Assembly (NCBI RefSeq): GCF_003399635.1
Contig: NZ_NBXB01000039.1
Span: 1 to 64,000 of the forward strand
DNA length: 64,000 bases
Reading direction: 5' to 3'
From: Subtercola boreus
GTDB taxonomy: Bacteria > Actinomycetota > Actinomycetes > Actinomycetales > Microbacteriaceae
In this document: positions 50,241 to 58,774 of the stretch, one piece after another
Position numbering within the stretch: the first letter of the stretch is position 1
How the letters are laid out: the number at the start of each line of letters is the position of its first letter
The notes under the pieces: model-generated
Seen by the model: only the letters and a program-made list of their open reading frames with translations
Database searches by the model: none
Told to the model about the DNA's origin: nothing
Made by a program: the position numbers and the translations under genes

Positions 50241-52228
50241 CGCGCGGCCGGGGCGGGGCCCGGGGTCGCCGACGACGTCGGGACAGCCGTCGGAGAGGGT
50301 GCCGACGGTGTGGGCGCCGGAGTTCCCGCCGGCGGTCCCGGATCCGCCAGGGTGATCGTGACGACGCTCCCGAGGGACAGCACCGACGCGGCCGCAGGAT
50401 CGCTCGTGAGAACCTGCCCGACCGGAACGTCCTGCTGGGCGCGCACCGCCACGACGACCGCGAAGCCGGCGGACTGCAGGCGCGCCACCGCTTCGTTCTG
50501 GGCGAGCCCGGTCACGACAGGTACGGCGTTGGAGCCGGATGCGACGACGAGGTCGACGCTCGCGCCGGGTGTGAGGGCCGCCGTGGAATCCGGGGAGCTC
50601 GACAGCACGGTGCCGGCCGGCGAGGCGGAGTCGCGCTGCGAGACGGCGCCGACGGCCAACCCCGCGGACTGTAGCGAAGCGCGCGCGGCCGACAGGTCGA
50701 CCCCGACGAGGGCGGGAACGGCCACGACCCGGCTCACAGCGGGTGCCGTCGGAGCGGGCGCAGGGGTCGGAGTGGCGGCTCCGGATGCCCCAGCCCCACC
50801 CGGGGCCGCGCCGACCGCGAGTGCGGGGTCGACGATCGCCGGTGTCGACGGCTGCGGCACGGCGTCGGTGGAGCTGGGGGCGGCTCCGAGCGAGAGCGTC
50901 CATGCCACGGCGACGACGGTCGCCGTGAGCACGACGGCTGCGACCATGATGCCGCGCACCGACGTGCGGCCGGCCGGCGCCGGAGCCGCGATAGGAAGCG
51001 GAGGTGCGGTGGCCGATGGATGCGCCCCCGCGTCACCGTTGGCCTGGTCGAGGCGGGCGGTTGCGACATCCGAGGGTTGGGGTGCCCGAACCGTGCGTGC
51101 CGTCAGCGACGCCCCGGCCCCCGTACCGGCGGGCACTGCGCCGCCGGCCACCGTGCTGCCGCGCTCTGCACCGTCGGCCACCGGACTGCTGGCCACTGTG
51201 CTGCCGGGCTCGGCGCCGTCAGCCCGGGTGCCCGCAGCCAGCGCGGCAGGCACGACGGGCCTGCCCGGGCCCCTCGCAAGAAGGGCGAGAACCTCCGCCC
51301 GCATGACCCCGGCAGAGACGAACCGCTGCGCCGGATCCTTCAGCAGCGCCTTCACGACGAGCCGGTCGACGCCGCGCGGCACGCCGGTGCGCTGCACCGA
51401 GGGCACGGCCGGCGGGGCGGAGACGTGGGCGCGCATGACGCCGGTGACGGTGGGGCGGAGAAACGGCGGCTGGGCTGTGAGCGCGAAGTGCAGCACTGCG
51501 CCCACCTGGTAGAGGTCGCCGCGCTCGTCGACCGGCAGCCCCCTGGCCTGCTCCGGCGACATGTAGTTCGCGCTGCCGAGTACGCCGAGCGGCGCCCCCG
51601 TCGACGGCTCAGGCTCCGAGCGGAGGATGTCGGCGGCGAGAGTCGGGCGGCCTGCGGCATCCGCGAGTCCGAAGTCGACGAGGCGCACGGCGTCCGCCGA
51701 GATCGACAGCCCGGCAACGGATCCGGCACCGTGGTCACCACCGGTACCACCGACACCGCCGACACCACCGTCACCGGCCGCCCCGACCATCACGTTCGCC
51801 GGCGACACGTCGCGGTGCACGACGCCCGCCGCGTGCGCCGCCTCCAGTGCGCGCAGCACCCCGTCGCCGACCGCGAGCGCCTCCCGCCAGCCGAGCGAGC
51901 CGAACCGTTCCACGTGCTCGGCCAGCGTCAGGCCCGGCGCGAGTTCGAGGGCGATCCAGGCCAGCGGCTCCCCCGAGCCCTCGTGCACGCCGAAGTCGAG
52001 CACACCCACGATGTTCGGATGGCGGAGCCCCACGACGGCCCGGGCCTCGACGAAGAACGCCTCCCGCGCGGCGACAGAGTTCGAGAGGTGCGGGTGCAGC
52101 ACCTTGAGTGCGATCCGGTCGCCGGTGGTGGTGTCGAGCGCGGCGAACACCGACGCCGAACCGCCGCTGCCGAGCAGTTCACCGAGGTCGAACCGGTCGG
52201 AGAGCAGACCGGAGGGTGGGTCATCCAT
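50237..52228 (-). CDS. Serine/threonine protein kinase with two PASTA domains
   Basis: This 663-residue Hanks-type kinase has a glycine-rich loop LLGSGGSASV (residues 19-27), K42 in ALKVL, the catalytic loop HRDVSPANV (D140, N145; VSPAN where most relatives have LKPEN), DFG at 185-187 and NYMSPEQARGLPVDERGDLYQVG. A long Ala/Pro-rich linker and a membrane span (about residue 435) lead to two extracytoplasmic PASTA-like domains (VPALVGVDLSAARASLQSAGL and VPVVTGLAQNEAVARLQSAGF) and a Pro/Thr tail. PASTA kinases sense peptidoglycan fragments. The transglycosylase gene ends 3 nt upstream. Confidence 0.9.
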   Translation of the reverse strand: MDDPPSGLLSDRFDLGELLGSGGSASVFAALDTTTGDRIALKVLHPHLSNSVAAREAFFVEARAVVGLRHPNIVGVLDFGVHEGSGEPLAWIALELAPGLTLAEHVERFGSLGWREALAVGDGVLRALEAAHAAGVVHRDVSPANVMVGAAGDGGVGGVGGTGGDHGAGSVAGLSISADAVRLVDFGLADAAGRPTLAADILRSEPEPSTGAPLGVLGSANYMSPEQARGLPVDERGDLYQVGAVLHFALTAQPPFLRPTVTGVMRAHVSAPPAVPSVQRTGVPRGVDRLVVKALLKDPAQRFVSAGVMRAEVLALLARGPGRPVVPAALAAGTRADGAEPGSTVASSPVADGAERGSTVAGGAVPAGTGAGASLTARTVRAPQPSDVATARLDQANGDAGAHPSATAPPLPIAAPAPAGRTSVRGIMVAAVVLTATVVAVAWTLSLGAAPSSTDAVPQPSTPAIVDPALAVGAAPGGAGASGAATPTPAPAPTAPAVSRVVAVPALVGVDLSAARASLQSAGLAVGAVSQRDSASPAGTVLSSSPDSTAALTPGASVDLVVASGSNAVPVVTGLAQNEAVARLQSAGFAVVVAVRAQQDVPVGQVLTSDPAAASVLSLGSVVTITLADPGPPAGTPAPTPSAPSPTAVPTSSATPGPAPAAR

Positions 52229-52231
52229 TGC

Positions 52232-53026
52232 TCAACCCGCCTGCGCGGAGTAGTCGTTCGCGGTCTTCGCGACCGAGTCCACGTAGCTGTCGAGGTGGTT
52301 GTAGGCGAAGACGGATGCCCGCCAGCCCGACACCGTCGACAGGTCGCCGTAGCTGCAGAGGTAGCGCCCCGCCGCGAGCGCCGCGTCGTCGATCTGCTGC
52401 GGATCGGCGACTCCGTCACCGTTCCCGTCGGTCCCCCAGCGCTGCCACGTCGACGGGATGAACTGCAGCGGACCCATCGCCCGGTCCCCCGTCGCCGACC
52501 CGTCGAGCGCGCCGCCGTCGCTGTCGGGGATGTGCGCGTAGGCCTTTCCGTCGAGGTCAGGGCCGTAGATCGCGGGGAGGGTGATCCCGTCTGCCCCAAT
52601 GGCGGATCCGCCGTGCGTGCCATGCCCGGATTCGATGGCACCGAGCGCGGCGAGGGTGTTCCAGCCGAGATGGCAGGCGGGCTGCTCGGCCTGCAGGCGG
52701 AGGGCTGCACCGGCGTAAGCGACGAGCGCGCGCACCGGGGTGACCGTGCGGCTCGCCACCGTCGACGCCCAGGTCGCATCGACCAGGGCGGCATCGCCCG
52801 CGGTGGTCTGCGCGGAGCCCGCGACCTCCCCGACCCCTGCGGCTGGCTGAGCGGCCCCTGCTGCCGGCGCCGCCACAGGCCCCTCGGCGCCCGCGGCTGC
52901 CGCGGGCAGTGCCACGCTGTTCGCCGCGAAGCGGGCGGGTTGCCCGCGCGGCGGCTCCGCGATCGCCCCGACCACGAGACCGGCCGCAAGCACCAGGGTC
53001 GCGCCGCCGATCAGCGCCCTCATCAA
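52232..53026 (-). CDS. Lytic transglycosylase (MltB/SLT-like)
   Basis: This 264-residue exported protein has an N-terminal signal/anchor (MMRALIGGATLVLAAGLVVGAIA), an Ala-rich linker, and a transglycosylase domain with the catalytic glutamate in LAALGAIESGHGTHGGS. GPLQFIPSTWQRWG and DPQQIDDAALAAGRYLC follow, as in MltB-like enzymes. It cleaves peptidoglycan glycan strands outside the membrane. It overlaps the upstream gene (ATGA) and is separated by 3 nt from the PASTA kinase, which may sense its products. Confidence 0.87.
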   Translation of the reverse strand: MMRALIGGATLVLAAGLVVGAIAEPPRGQPARFAANSVALPAAAAGAEGPVAAPAAGAAQPAAGVGEVAGSAQTTAGDAALVDATWASTVASRTVTPVRALVAYAGAALRLQAEQPACHLGWNTLAALGAIESGHGTHGGSAIGADGITLPAIYGPDLDGKAYAHIPDSDGGALDGSATGDRAMGPLQFIPSTWQRWGTDGNGDGVADPQQIDDAALAAGRYLCSYGDLSTVSGWRASVFAYNHLDSYVDSVAKTANDYSAQAG

Positions 53027-53685
53027 GTTTTCGCCCCCACCCCGACACCGACCCCGGGGCCGCCTGCGGAAGCGCCCACCCCATCACGTGTGCGCACATG
53101 GGCGGCGGCGCGGGCGGTGAGCTTTCGGGCGGCGGACGGCGCGACATCCGAGGCCACCTGCGCGGTGCGCAGCGCCGTGACGCTGTAGCTGGCCGATTCG
53201 TGGCAGAGACCGGCCGCGGGGTACCAGCGTCCGCACGACATCACGGCGACGCTGTTGAGCGTCGCATACCAGCCGTGCTGCATCGAGACGGGCCCGCGGA
53301 TGAGGTGCACCTCGAGGTCGGCTTCGCTCTGCTGGAGCTTCCGCACGTGCGCACTCGCCGCTCCGACCGATTCGTAGAGGAACAGGCTCCGGGCGATCTC
53401 GCGATTGTTGAGCGCGAGCAGACGCCAGATTCCGGCGGTGATCGGCCCTCCCGCGGCACCGCCCGACGCCGCACCTGCACCCGCGCCTGCCCCCGCACCC
53501 CCGCCAGTGTCGGCAGTCAGCGGCGCCAGCCGCGGATCCAGCGAGCGCGGCAACGGCTCGCCGGTGAGCTCGGCCATCGCCCGCGCCCCGCTCCGCACGT
53601 GCTCGCGAAAGCCCGACCAGCCGGTGAGGGCGCGGTCGGCGCGGGAGACGAACTCCGTGAACGCGATGTAGGGGGTCGATGCCAC
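53023..53685 (-). CDS. Uncharacterised protein (220 aa), first gene of the kinase operon
   Basis: This soluble protein has a GTG start: MASTPYIAFTEFVSRADRALTGWSGFREHVRSG, a Gly/Ala low-complexity linker (about residues 62-78), then GIWRLLALNNREIARSLFLYESVGAASAHVRKLQQSEADLEVHLIRGPVSMQHGWYATLNSVAVMSCGRWYPA. No signal peptide or catalytic motif is visible. It overlaps the transglycosylase start by 4 nt. No family was recognised. Confidence 0.6.
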   Translation of the reverse strand: MASTPYIAFTEFVSRADRALTGWSGFREHVRSGARAMAELTGEPLPRSLDPRLAPLTADTGGGAGAGAGAGAASGGAAGGPITAGIWRLLALNNREIARSLFLYESVGAASAHVRKLQQSEADLEVHLIRGPVSMQHGWYATLNSVAVMSCGRWYPAAGLCHESASYSVTALRTAQVASDVAPSAARKLTARAAAHVRTRDGVGASAGGPGVGVGVGAKT

Positions 53686-53919
53686 GGTTCCTCGATCGAT
53701 GGGTCTGAGTACCCCGTGCGTCGTTGCCGCTGAGGTTCAGTCAGCACCCTGACGGTCGCACCTGAACGGGGACCGTACGAAGCATGAAGCACACGTGGAC
53801 GGCACACAGAATCAGCACATCGTCAGGTTCCGGTCGCGGCAGGGCGTCCGGCACCGCGAGGGCCCCAGGCGTTCGCCCCACATTCACCTCTCTGCAACGC
53901 CACGGTCGCCTGGCGTGCC

Positions 53920-53955
53920 TAGCGTCACACCATGAATCCCGGGGGCACCGCATGA
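53920..53955 (+). promoter_or_regulatory. Leaderless promoter and 7-codon leader ORF overlapping the GH92 start
   Basis: TAGCGT (53920-53925) is followed by 6 nt and an ATG at 53932 that opens MNPGGTA and stops at TGA 53953-53955. That stop overlaps the GH92 start codon (ATGA at 53952). A leaderless message would begin at this short ORF and deliver ribosomes to the GH92 start by coupling. Nothing else that looks like a gene was seen between 53686 and 53919. Confidence 0.45.
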
Positions 53956-56267
53956 TCGACCACGTCGATCCGTTCATCGGCACGGAGCCGACGGCGCTTC
54001 CGGCTCCGACCGGGCTGGCCGCGACCTGGTGGTGGCCGAAGCCGCAGATCGGCAACACGCACCCGGGGGCGACGCATCCGCTCGGCATGGTGTCGGCGTG
54101 CGCGTACTCGGGCGCCTACCCCACGGGCTACGGCCGCTACGACCTCTCCCTGGAGGGTGTGCCGTCGACCATCCACGACACGCAGCTCGCGTCGGGCTTC
54201 ACGCACTTCCAGCAGTCGGGCACGGGCGCGATCCGCAAGTACTACAACTACTTCCGAGTGACGCCGATGGTGGAACCGCTGGATGTGCTCGGCCGCACCT
54301 GGCAACTGAGTGACGAGCAGGCCGAGCCGGGCTGGTACTCGGCGACGCTCGACTCCGGAGTCACTGCCGAGCTCACCGTGGGCCCGAAGAGCGCCGTGCA
54401 CCGTTATACGTTCCCCCGCGACCGGAACGCCCGCGTCGTGATCGATTTCTCGCAGGGCGGCCTCGCCATCCCCTACGGGTCGACGCTGCCGCTTCGCGCG
54501 CACCTCGAGTCGGTCGGCATCGGCAGGGCGGCCGGCCAGATCGTCGTCGAAGGCGCCCCCCTGTCGGTGTACATCGAGTGCGACACCCCGCAGTGGCGGC
54601 AGATGCTCTGGTACGACCGGCGCCTCATGCCGGGCGGCACGCGTCTCGACTTCGACCACATCCGGCCCACCACACTCCGCCCGTTCGGGCTGATGTGGGC
54701 GGGGCCGAGCGAGCCGGGCGATGTCATCGAGCTGCGGATCGGGTTCTCGCTGCGAGGCGTCGAGCAGGCGAAGCAGAACCTCTTCGACGATGTCGGTGGC
54801 GGGAGCGGGAGCGGCAGCGGCGCGGGCACCTCCACCGCCCTGATCTCGCGCTTCGAATCGCGGCGCGAGCGCACCCGCAAGACCTGGCGGAAACACCTCA
54901 AGCTGATCACCGTCGAGACACCCTCGAAGAAGCGCCGGGCGGTCTTCGCGACAGCGCTCTACCACTCGCTGGTCAAACCGTGCCTGGCCCCGAACGAGAG
55001 CCCGTTCTGGCCGGCCGACGGCGCTTTCGCCTTCGACATCTCCACGATGTGGGACATCTACCGCACTCAGCTCCCCCTGCTCACGGCCCTGGTGCCCGAG
55101 CGGGCCGTCGAGCTCGCCAACGCCCTGCTCACGATCTGCGAGGAGGAGGGCAACTTTCCGATCGGCTACCGCATGGCCCGCGGCAGCGACCGGTTCTCGC
55201 GCCAGGCGAGCGCCCTCGCCCACACCTTCCTCGCCGACCTCTGCCAGCTGGGGCTGCCCGGCATCGACTGGAACGGCGCTCTGGTGCACATGTCGGATGA
55301 CCTCCGGCGCACCTACGGCGAGGAGTTCCTGCAGCGGGGCGTCACCCACCCGATCACGCACACCCTCGACCTCGCGTTCGGCTACTGGTGCACGGCGCGA
55401 GTGGCGAAGCACGTGGGCGACACGGCGCTGGCGACCCAGTTCGCCGAGCTCGCGACCCGCTGGCGGAACGCCTTCGACGAGACATCCGGCCTTTTGAAGG
55501 AGAGCACCTACTACGAGGGCACGCTCTACAACTACTCGTTCCGGCTGCTGCACGACATGGCGTCGCGCATTCCGCTGAGCGGGGGCACGGAGGCGTTCGT
55601 ACGGCAGCTCGACGAGTTCTTCGGGTTCGGGGCGGAGCCGGTCATCCAACCCGGGCTGCGGCCGCAGGCCGACGAGCTGCTCGCCGGCTACGCGCTGGGG
55701 CGGTTCGAGGGGCTGAACAACGAGCCGGACATGGATGCCCCGTGGGCATACCACTACGCCGGTCGGCCCGATCGCACGGCCGAGGTGGTGCACAACGTGA
55801 TCCACCAGATGTTCGGGACCGGGCGGGGCGGGCTACCGGGCAACGACGACTCGGGGGGCCTCAGCTCCTGGTACGTGTGGGCCTCGCTCGGGCTGTTCCC
55901 GGTGGCCGGCCAGAACCTGTTCCTGGTGAACGCCCCCTCCTTCGAGGCGGCATCGATCCGGCTCGGGGCGAACACGTTCACCATCCGCACGGAAGGGTTC
56001 GTCGAACCGGCCTCTGCGTCTGATCAGGATGCCGCACCCGCCGCTGTTCAATACGTGCAGTCGGCCCGTTTCAACGACGAACCGCTCGCACGCTCCTGGA
56101 TCCGCGCCACCGACCTGCACCGCGGTGGCGAACTGGTGATCGTGCTCGGACCAGAACCCAGCGACTGGGGCACCACCGAGCTGCCCCCTTCGGCCACGCT
56201 GCTCACCACCGCATCCGCCCCCTCCCCCGCCACCCGGCCCGTCAACCTCGCAACCCTCCAGGAGTGA
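53952..56267 (+). CDS. GH92 family glycosyl hydrolase (alpha-mannosidase-like), cytoplasmic
   Basis: The 771-residue protein matches GH92: VDPFIGTEPTALPAPTGLAATWWWPKPQIGNTHPGATHPLGMVSA at the N-terminus, the beta-sandwich domain to about residue 300, then an (alpha/alpha)6 region with FATALYHSLVKPCLAPNE and DISTMWDIYRTQLPLLTALVPE. The active-site motifs are LNNEPDMDAPWAYHYAGRP and GNDDSGGLSSWYVWASLGLFPVAG. GH92 enzymes are calcium-dependent exo-alpha-mannosidases. No signal peptide is present, unlike many relatives. It ends 2 nt before the glycosyltransferase start, so the two form an operon. Confidence 0.85.
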   Translation: MIDHVDPFIGTEPTALPAPTGLAATWWWPKPQIGNTHPGATHPLGMVSACAYSGAYPTGYGRYDLSLEGVPSTIHDTQLASGFTHFQQSGTGAIRKYYNYFRVTPMVEPLDVLGRTWQLSDEQAEPGWYSATLDSGVTAELTVGPKSAVHRYTFPRDRNARVVIDFSQGGLAIPYGSTLPLRAHLESVGIGRAAGQIVVEGAPLSVYIECDTPQWRQMLWYDRRLMPGGTRLDFDHIRPTTLRPFGLMWAGPSEPGDVIELRIGFSLRGVEQAKQNLFDDVGGGSGSGSGAGTSTALISRFESRRERTRKTWRKHLKLITVETPSKKRRAVFATALYHSLVKPCLAPNESPFWPADGAFAFDISTMWDIYRTQLPLLTALVPERAVELANALLTICEEEGNFPIGYRMARGSDRFSRQASALAHTFLADLCQLGLPGIDWNGALVHMSDDLRRTYGEEFLQRGVTHPITHTLDLAFGYWCTARVAKHVGDTALATQFAELATRWRNAFDETSGLLKESTYYEGTLYNYSFRLLHDMASRIPLSGGTEAFVRQLDEFFGFGAEPVIQPGLRPQADELLAGYALGRFEGLNNEPDMDAPWAYHYAGRPDRTAEVVHNVIHQMFGTGRGGLPGNDDSGGLSSWYVWASLGLFPVAGQNLFLVNAPSFEAASIRLGANTFTIRTEGFVEPASASDQDAAPAAVQYVQSARFNDEPLARSWIRATDLHRGGELVIVLGPEPSDWGTTELPPSATLLTTASAPSPATRPVNLATLQE

Positions 56268-56269
56268 AC

Positions 56270-57568
56270 ATGGTCACCACCGAAAACCGTCTCGTGATCG
56301 TCGTGCGCGCCGATCCTGTGATCTGCGGCCACTCGGTCGAGGCGCGGAACATCGCCGAGACCGCCCTCGAACGGGGTTTCGACGAGGTGCGCATCGTCAC
56401 CTGGCCGGTCGAGACGCTCGAACGCGCCGGGCTTCCCCTCAAACCCCTCGACTCGGTGCTGCCCTACAGCCCGGGCATCTTCGTCGACCGTCCGGCTCCG
56501 GTCGGTGACTATAAGGTTCCGGATGGTCGGTTCCTGGCCGGCATCACCGGCCGGTTGATCGAACTCTTCACCGACGGCGTGCCGACCGTCTGCCTGTCGC
56601 TCTACCTCAGCCCGCACACCCTCGCGGTCTCCGACGCGATGCGCGCCGCGTGGAGCACCGGGCTCCCCGTCAACGTGACCACGATCGCCGAGGCCGTGGG
56701 ATCCGACGTCACGAACGTCGTGCGCACCGCCGTCGAGGAGGGCCGGCTCGGGGCCGCTGCGCACATCCTCTCGAGCTACCTCAGCCAGGACCACTGCGTC
56801 GCCGTCTCCGACTACACCCGCGAACTCATCGTCACCGAGGCCGAACGCGTCGACGCGCAGTACGGAACCCGCTTCGGTGAACAGTGCCGCCGACGCATCA
56901 CCGTCTCCTACCCGGCGATCGACGCCGATCGGTACTCGAACCTCGACGACCGCGTGATCGAAGACGTGCTCGCCGCCCGCGGGCTCGAACGCGACAACTA
57001 CGTCCTGTTCCTCTCCCGTCTCACCGAGGCCAAAGGCGTCGAAGACCTCATTGCCGGCTTCGAACAGAGCAGTGCGCACGAGGGCCGGATGCTCGTGATC
57101 GCCGGCCGCGGACCGCAGGCCCCCGCGCTGATGACCCTCGCCGCGCAGTCGCCCCTGGCCGACAGCATCGTCTTCCTCGACGATGTGGGCGACGCCGAGA
57201 AGCCCTACCTGATGGCGGGATGCGCCGCCTTCGTGCTGCCGTCGAAGCCCCGGCCGGAGTTCGTCGAGACCTTCGGCATCGCGCTGGCCGAGAAGATGCT
57301 CGCAGGCGGCGGGCCCGTGATCACCACGATGACGGGCGGCATCGGCGAGGCGATCGGCGACCATGCGCTCATCGTGCCAGTTGAGGATCCCCGTGCGATC
57401 GCGCGGGCGCTCGACCACGCGATCCTCGAGACGACGCCCGCCGAGCGCTCGGAGTGGGCCGGCCGGGCCCGCGAGTACGCGCTGCAGTTCGACCGCCGCG
57501 TGGTGTTCGACCGCCTCTTCCAGGCGTTGCCCGCGCGCGTGCCCGCGTCGGAGCGCGCGCCGCGCTGA
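56270..57568 (+). CDS. Glycosyltransferase, GT-B fold (GT4-like)
   Basis: This 432-residue enzyme has an N-terminal Rossmann domain (RLVIVVRADPVICGHSVEARNIAETAL) and the C-terminal nucleotide-sugar domain with NYVLFLSRLTEAKGVEDLIAGF, VIAGRGPQAPALMTLA and PRPEFVETFGIALAEKMLAGGGPVITTMTGGIGEAIGDHALIVP, the E-x7-E motif region of GT4. The ATG at 56270 was chosen because GGAG at 56261-56264 is well placed. Pairing with a GH92 hydrolase suggests turnover or synthesis of a mannose-containing glycan or glycoconjugate. Donor and acceptor are unknown. Confidence 0.83.
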   Translation: MVTTENRLVIVVRADPVICGHSVEARNIAETALERGFDEVRIVTWPVETLERAGLPLKPLDSVLPYSPGIFVDRPAPVGDYKVPDGRFLAGITGRLIELFTDGVPTVCLSLYLSPHTLAVSDAMRAAWSTGLPVNVTTIAEAVGSDVTNVVRTAVEEGRLGAAAHILSSYLSQDHCVAVSDYTRELIVTEAERVDAQYGTRFGEQCRRRITVSYPAIDADRYSNLDDRVIEDVLAARGLERDNYVLFLSRLTEAKGVEDLIAGFEQSSAHEGRMLVIAGRGPQAPALMTLAAQSPLADSIVFLDDVGDAEKPYLMAGCAAFVLPSKPRPEFVETFGIALAEKMLAGGGPVITTMTGGIGEAIGDHALIVPVEDPRAIARALDHAILETTPAERSEWAGRAREYALQFDRRVVFDRLFQALPARVPASERAPR

Positions 57569-57579
57569 CCCGACCCCTC

Positions 57580-57677
57580 CGCACCCGCACCCGCTCGCTC
57601 CCGCACCCGCGCTCCCGCACCCGCTCGCTCCCGCACCCGCGCGCTCCCGCACCCGCGCACCCGCGCTCCCGCGCTCC
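57580..57677 (+). repeat. GC-rich tandem repeat (CCGCACCCGCxCxC units)
   Basis: Short units of the type CTCCCGCACCCGC are repeated about eight times between the glycosyltransferase stop and the palindrome at 57678. A similar arrangement precedes the palindrome at 60587. Confidence 0.75.
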
Positions 57678-57733
57678 CGAAGGGACCCATATCGCTCCCA
57701 GGCAGCAGATTTGGTGCGATGTGGGACCCTTCG
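57678..57733. repeat. Extragenic palindrome, copy A (18-bp arms, 20-nt loop)
   Basis: The arms at 57678-57695 and 57716-57733 pair with two mismatches. The core reads AAGGGACCCATATCGC. It lies between the convergent glycosyltransferase and LysR genes and is related to the palindrome at 60587-60646. A bidirectional terminator or REP-like element is the simplest reading. Confidence 0.7.
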
Positions 57734-57768
57734 TCGCGGGCGGGGCGGGCGGCGCGGGCGGTGCGAGG

Positions 57769-58698
57769 TCAGGCGGCGGCGAGGCGCATCGTCGCGCCGG
57801 CGCGGGCGGCGAACGCGGTGGCCGTGGCGGCGATGGTGCGCTGCATGACCGCGACCGCGGCGGTGGGCGTGACATCCGCGGGGCGCGCGAGGCTGATCGT
57901 GCGGCTGAGCGAGGGCGCGGCCAGCCGCACCGAGCGGAGGCCGGGGCGGTCGATCAGCACCATCGCGGGCACGATCGCGACGCCGAGCCCGCGTTCGACG
58001 AACCTCAGCACGGCATCCATCTCCGCTCCCTCCAGCACCACCTCGGGAGTGAGCCCGGCCGCAGCGAACGCGCCGTCGGTCGTGGCCCGGAGGTCGTACG
58101 ACGAACTGAAGACGATCTGCGGGAGGGCCGCGACATCCGACAGCCGGATGCTACCGCGACTCGTCACCGGCGGTGAGGCCGCGGAGGACACCACCACGAG
58201 TTCTTCGGAGAGCAGCGGGCTCACCGTGAACCGGTCTGCGGATGCCGCGTCGGAGGTCGTGATCAGCGCGAGGTCGAGCTCACCCGCCGCGAGCTCGTCG
58301 AGGAGGCGCCGGGAGCCGTGCTCCGACAGGTGCAATTCGATGGCCCGGTGCGCTGCATGGAAGGCGCTGAGCACCTCGGCGACGAGGCTGATGCAGAGGG
58401 TCGGTGTGGCACCGAGACGCACCCGCCCGCGCTCGAGGCCGGCGAGTTCGGCGAGTTCGCGGCGCACCGAATCGGCATCCGCGAGCATCCGTCTCGCCAG
58501 CGGCAGCAAGGACTCGCCGGCGACGGTGAGGGTGCTGCCGCCGCGGGCGCGGGCGAAGAGTTCTGCGCCGAGATCCTGCTCGAGCGTGGCGATCTGGCGA
58601 CTCAGGGAGGGCTGCGCGAGGTGCAGGTGTTCGGCCGCGCGGGTGAAGTTTCCACGCTGGGCGACTTCGACGAAGCTGCGGAGCTGTTCGAGGTTCAC
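57769..58698 (-). CDS. LysR-family transcriptional regulator
   Basis: This 309-residue LysR protein has the N-terminal winged helix MNLEQLRSFVEVAQRGNFTRAAEHLHLAQPSLSRQIATLEQDLGAELFARA and a substrate-binding effector domain (GRVRLGATPTLCISLVAEVLSAFHAAHRAIELHL, then LDLALITTSD). The GTG at 58698 is preferred over the ATG at 58704 because TAGACT at 58705-58710 would place the leaderless transcription start on it and give the family's usual N-terminus. It is divergent from the flavoprotein gene, which it probably controls. Confidence 0.9.
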   Translation of the reverse strand: MNLEQLRSFVEVAQRGNFTRAAEHLHLAQPSLSRQIATLEQDLGAELFARARGGSTLTVAGESLLPLARRMLADADSVRRELAELAGLERGRVRLGATPTLCISLVAEVLSAFHAAHRAIELHLSEHGSRRLLDELAAGELDLALITTSDAASADRFTVSPLLSEELVVVSSAASPPVTSRGSIRLSDVAALPQIVFSSSYDLRATTDGAFAAAGLTPEVVLEGAEMDAVLRFVERGLGVAIVPAMVLIDRPGLRSVRLAAPSLSRTISLARPADVTPTAAVAVMQRTIAATATAFAARAGATMRLAAA

Positions 58699-58710
58699 AC
58701 CCATAGTCTA
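58699..58710 (-). promoter_or_regulatory. -10 box of a leaderless promoter (LysR gene)
   Basis: On the minus strand TAGACT (58705-58710) is followed by 6 nt, which contain the alternative ATG, and then the GTG at 58698. Confidence 0.5.
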
Positions 58711-58738
58711 ACCGCATGAATTCAACCGGATATATGCA

Positions 58739-58774
58739 TTGGAGTAATCGACAGAGCGTGCCTACATTGGAGGC
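58739..58774 (+). promoter_or_regulatory. Promoter of the flavoprotein gene, near-leaderless
   Basis: TTGGAG (58739-58744), an 18-bp spacer and TACATT (58763-58768) precede the ATG at 58775 by 6 nt. A GGAGG lies directly against the start codon, too close for a normal ribosome site. The AT-rich segment 58715-58740 probably holds the LysR site. Confidence 0.5.

Noticed and set aside
51020-53188. Long plus-strand frame opposite the kinase and transglycosylase genes
   Set aside because: It is Arg/His/Gly-rich with no recognisable motifs and fully overlaps well-supported minus-strand genes.
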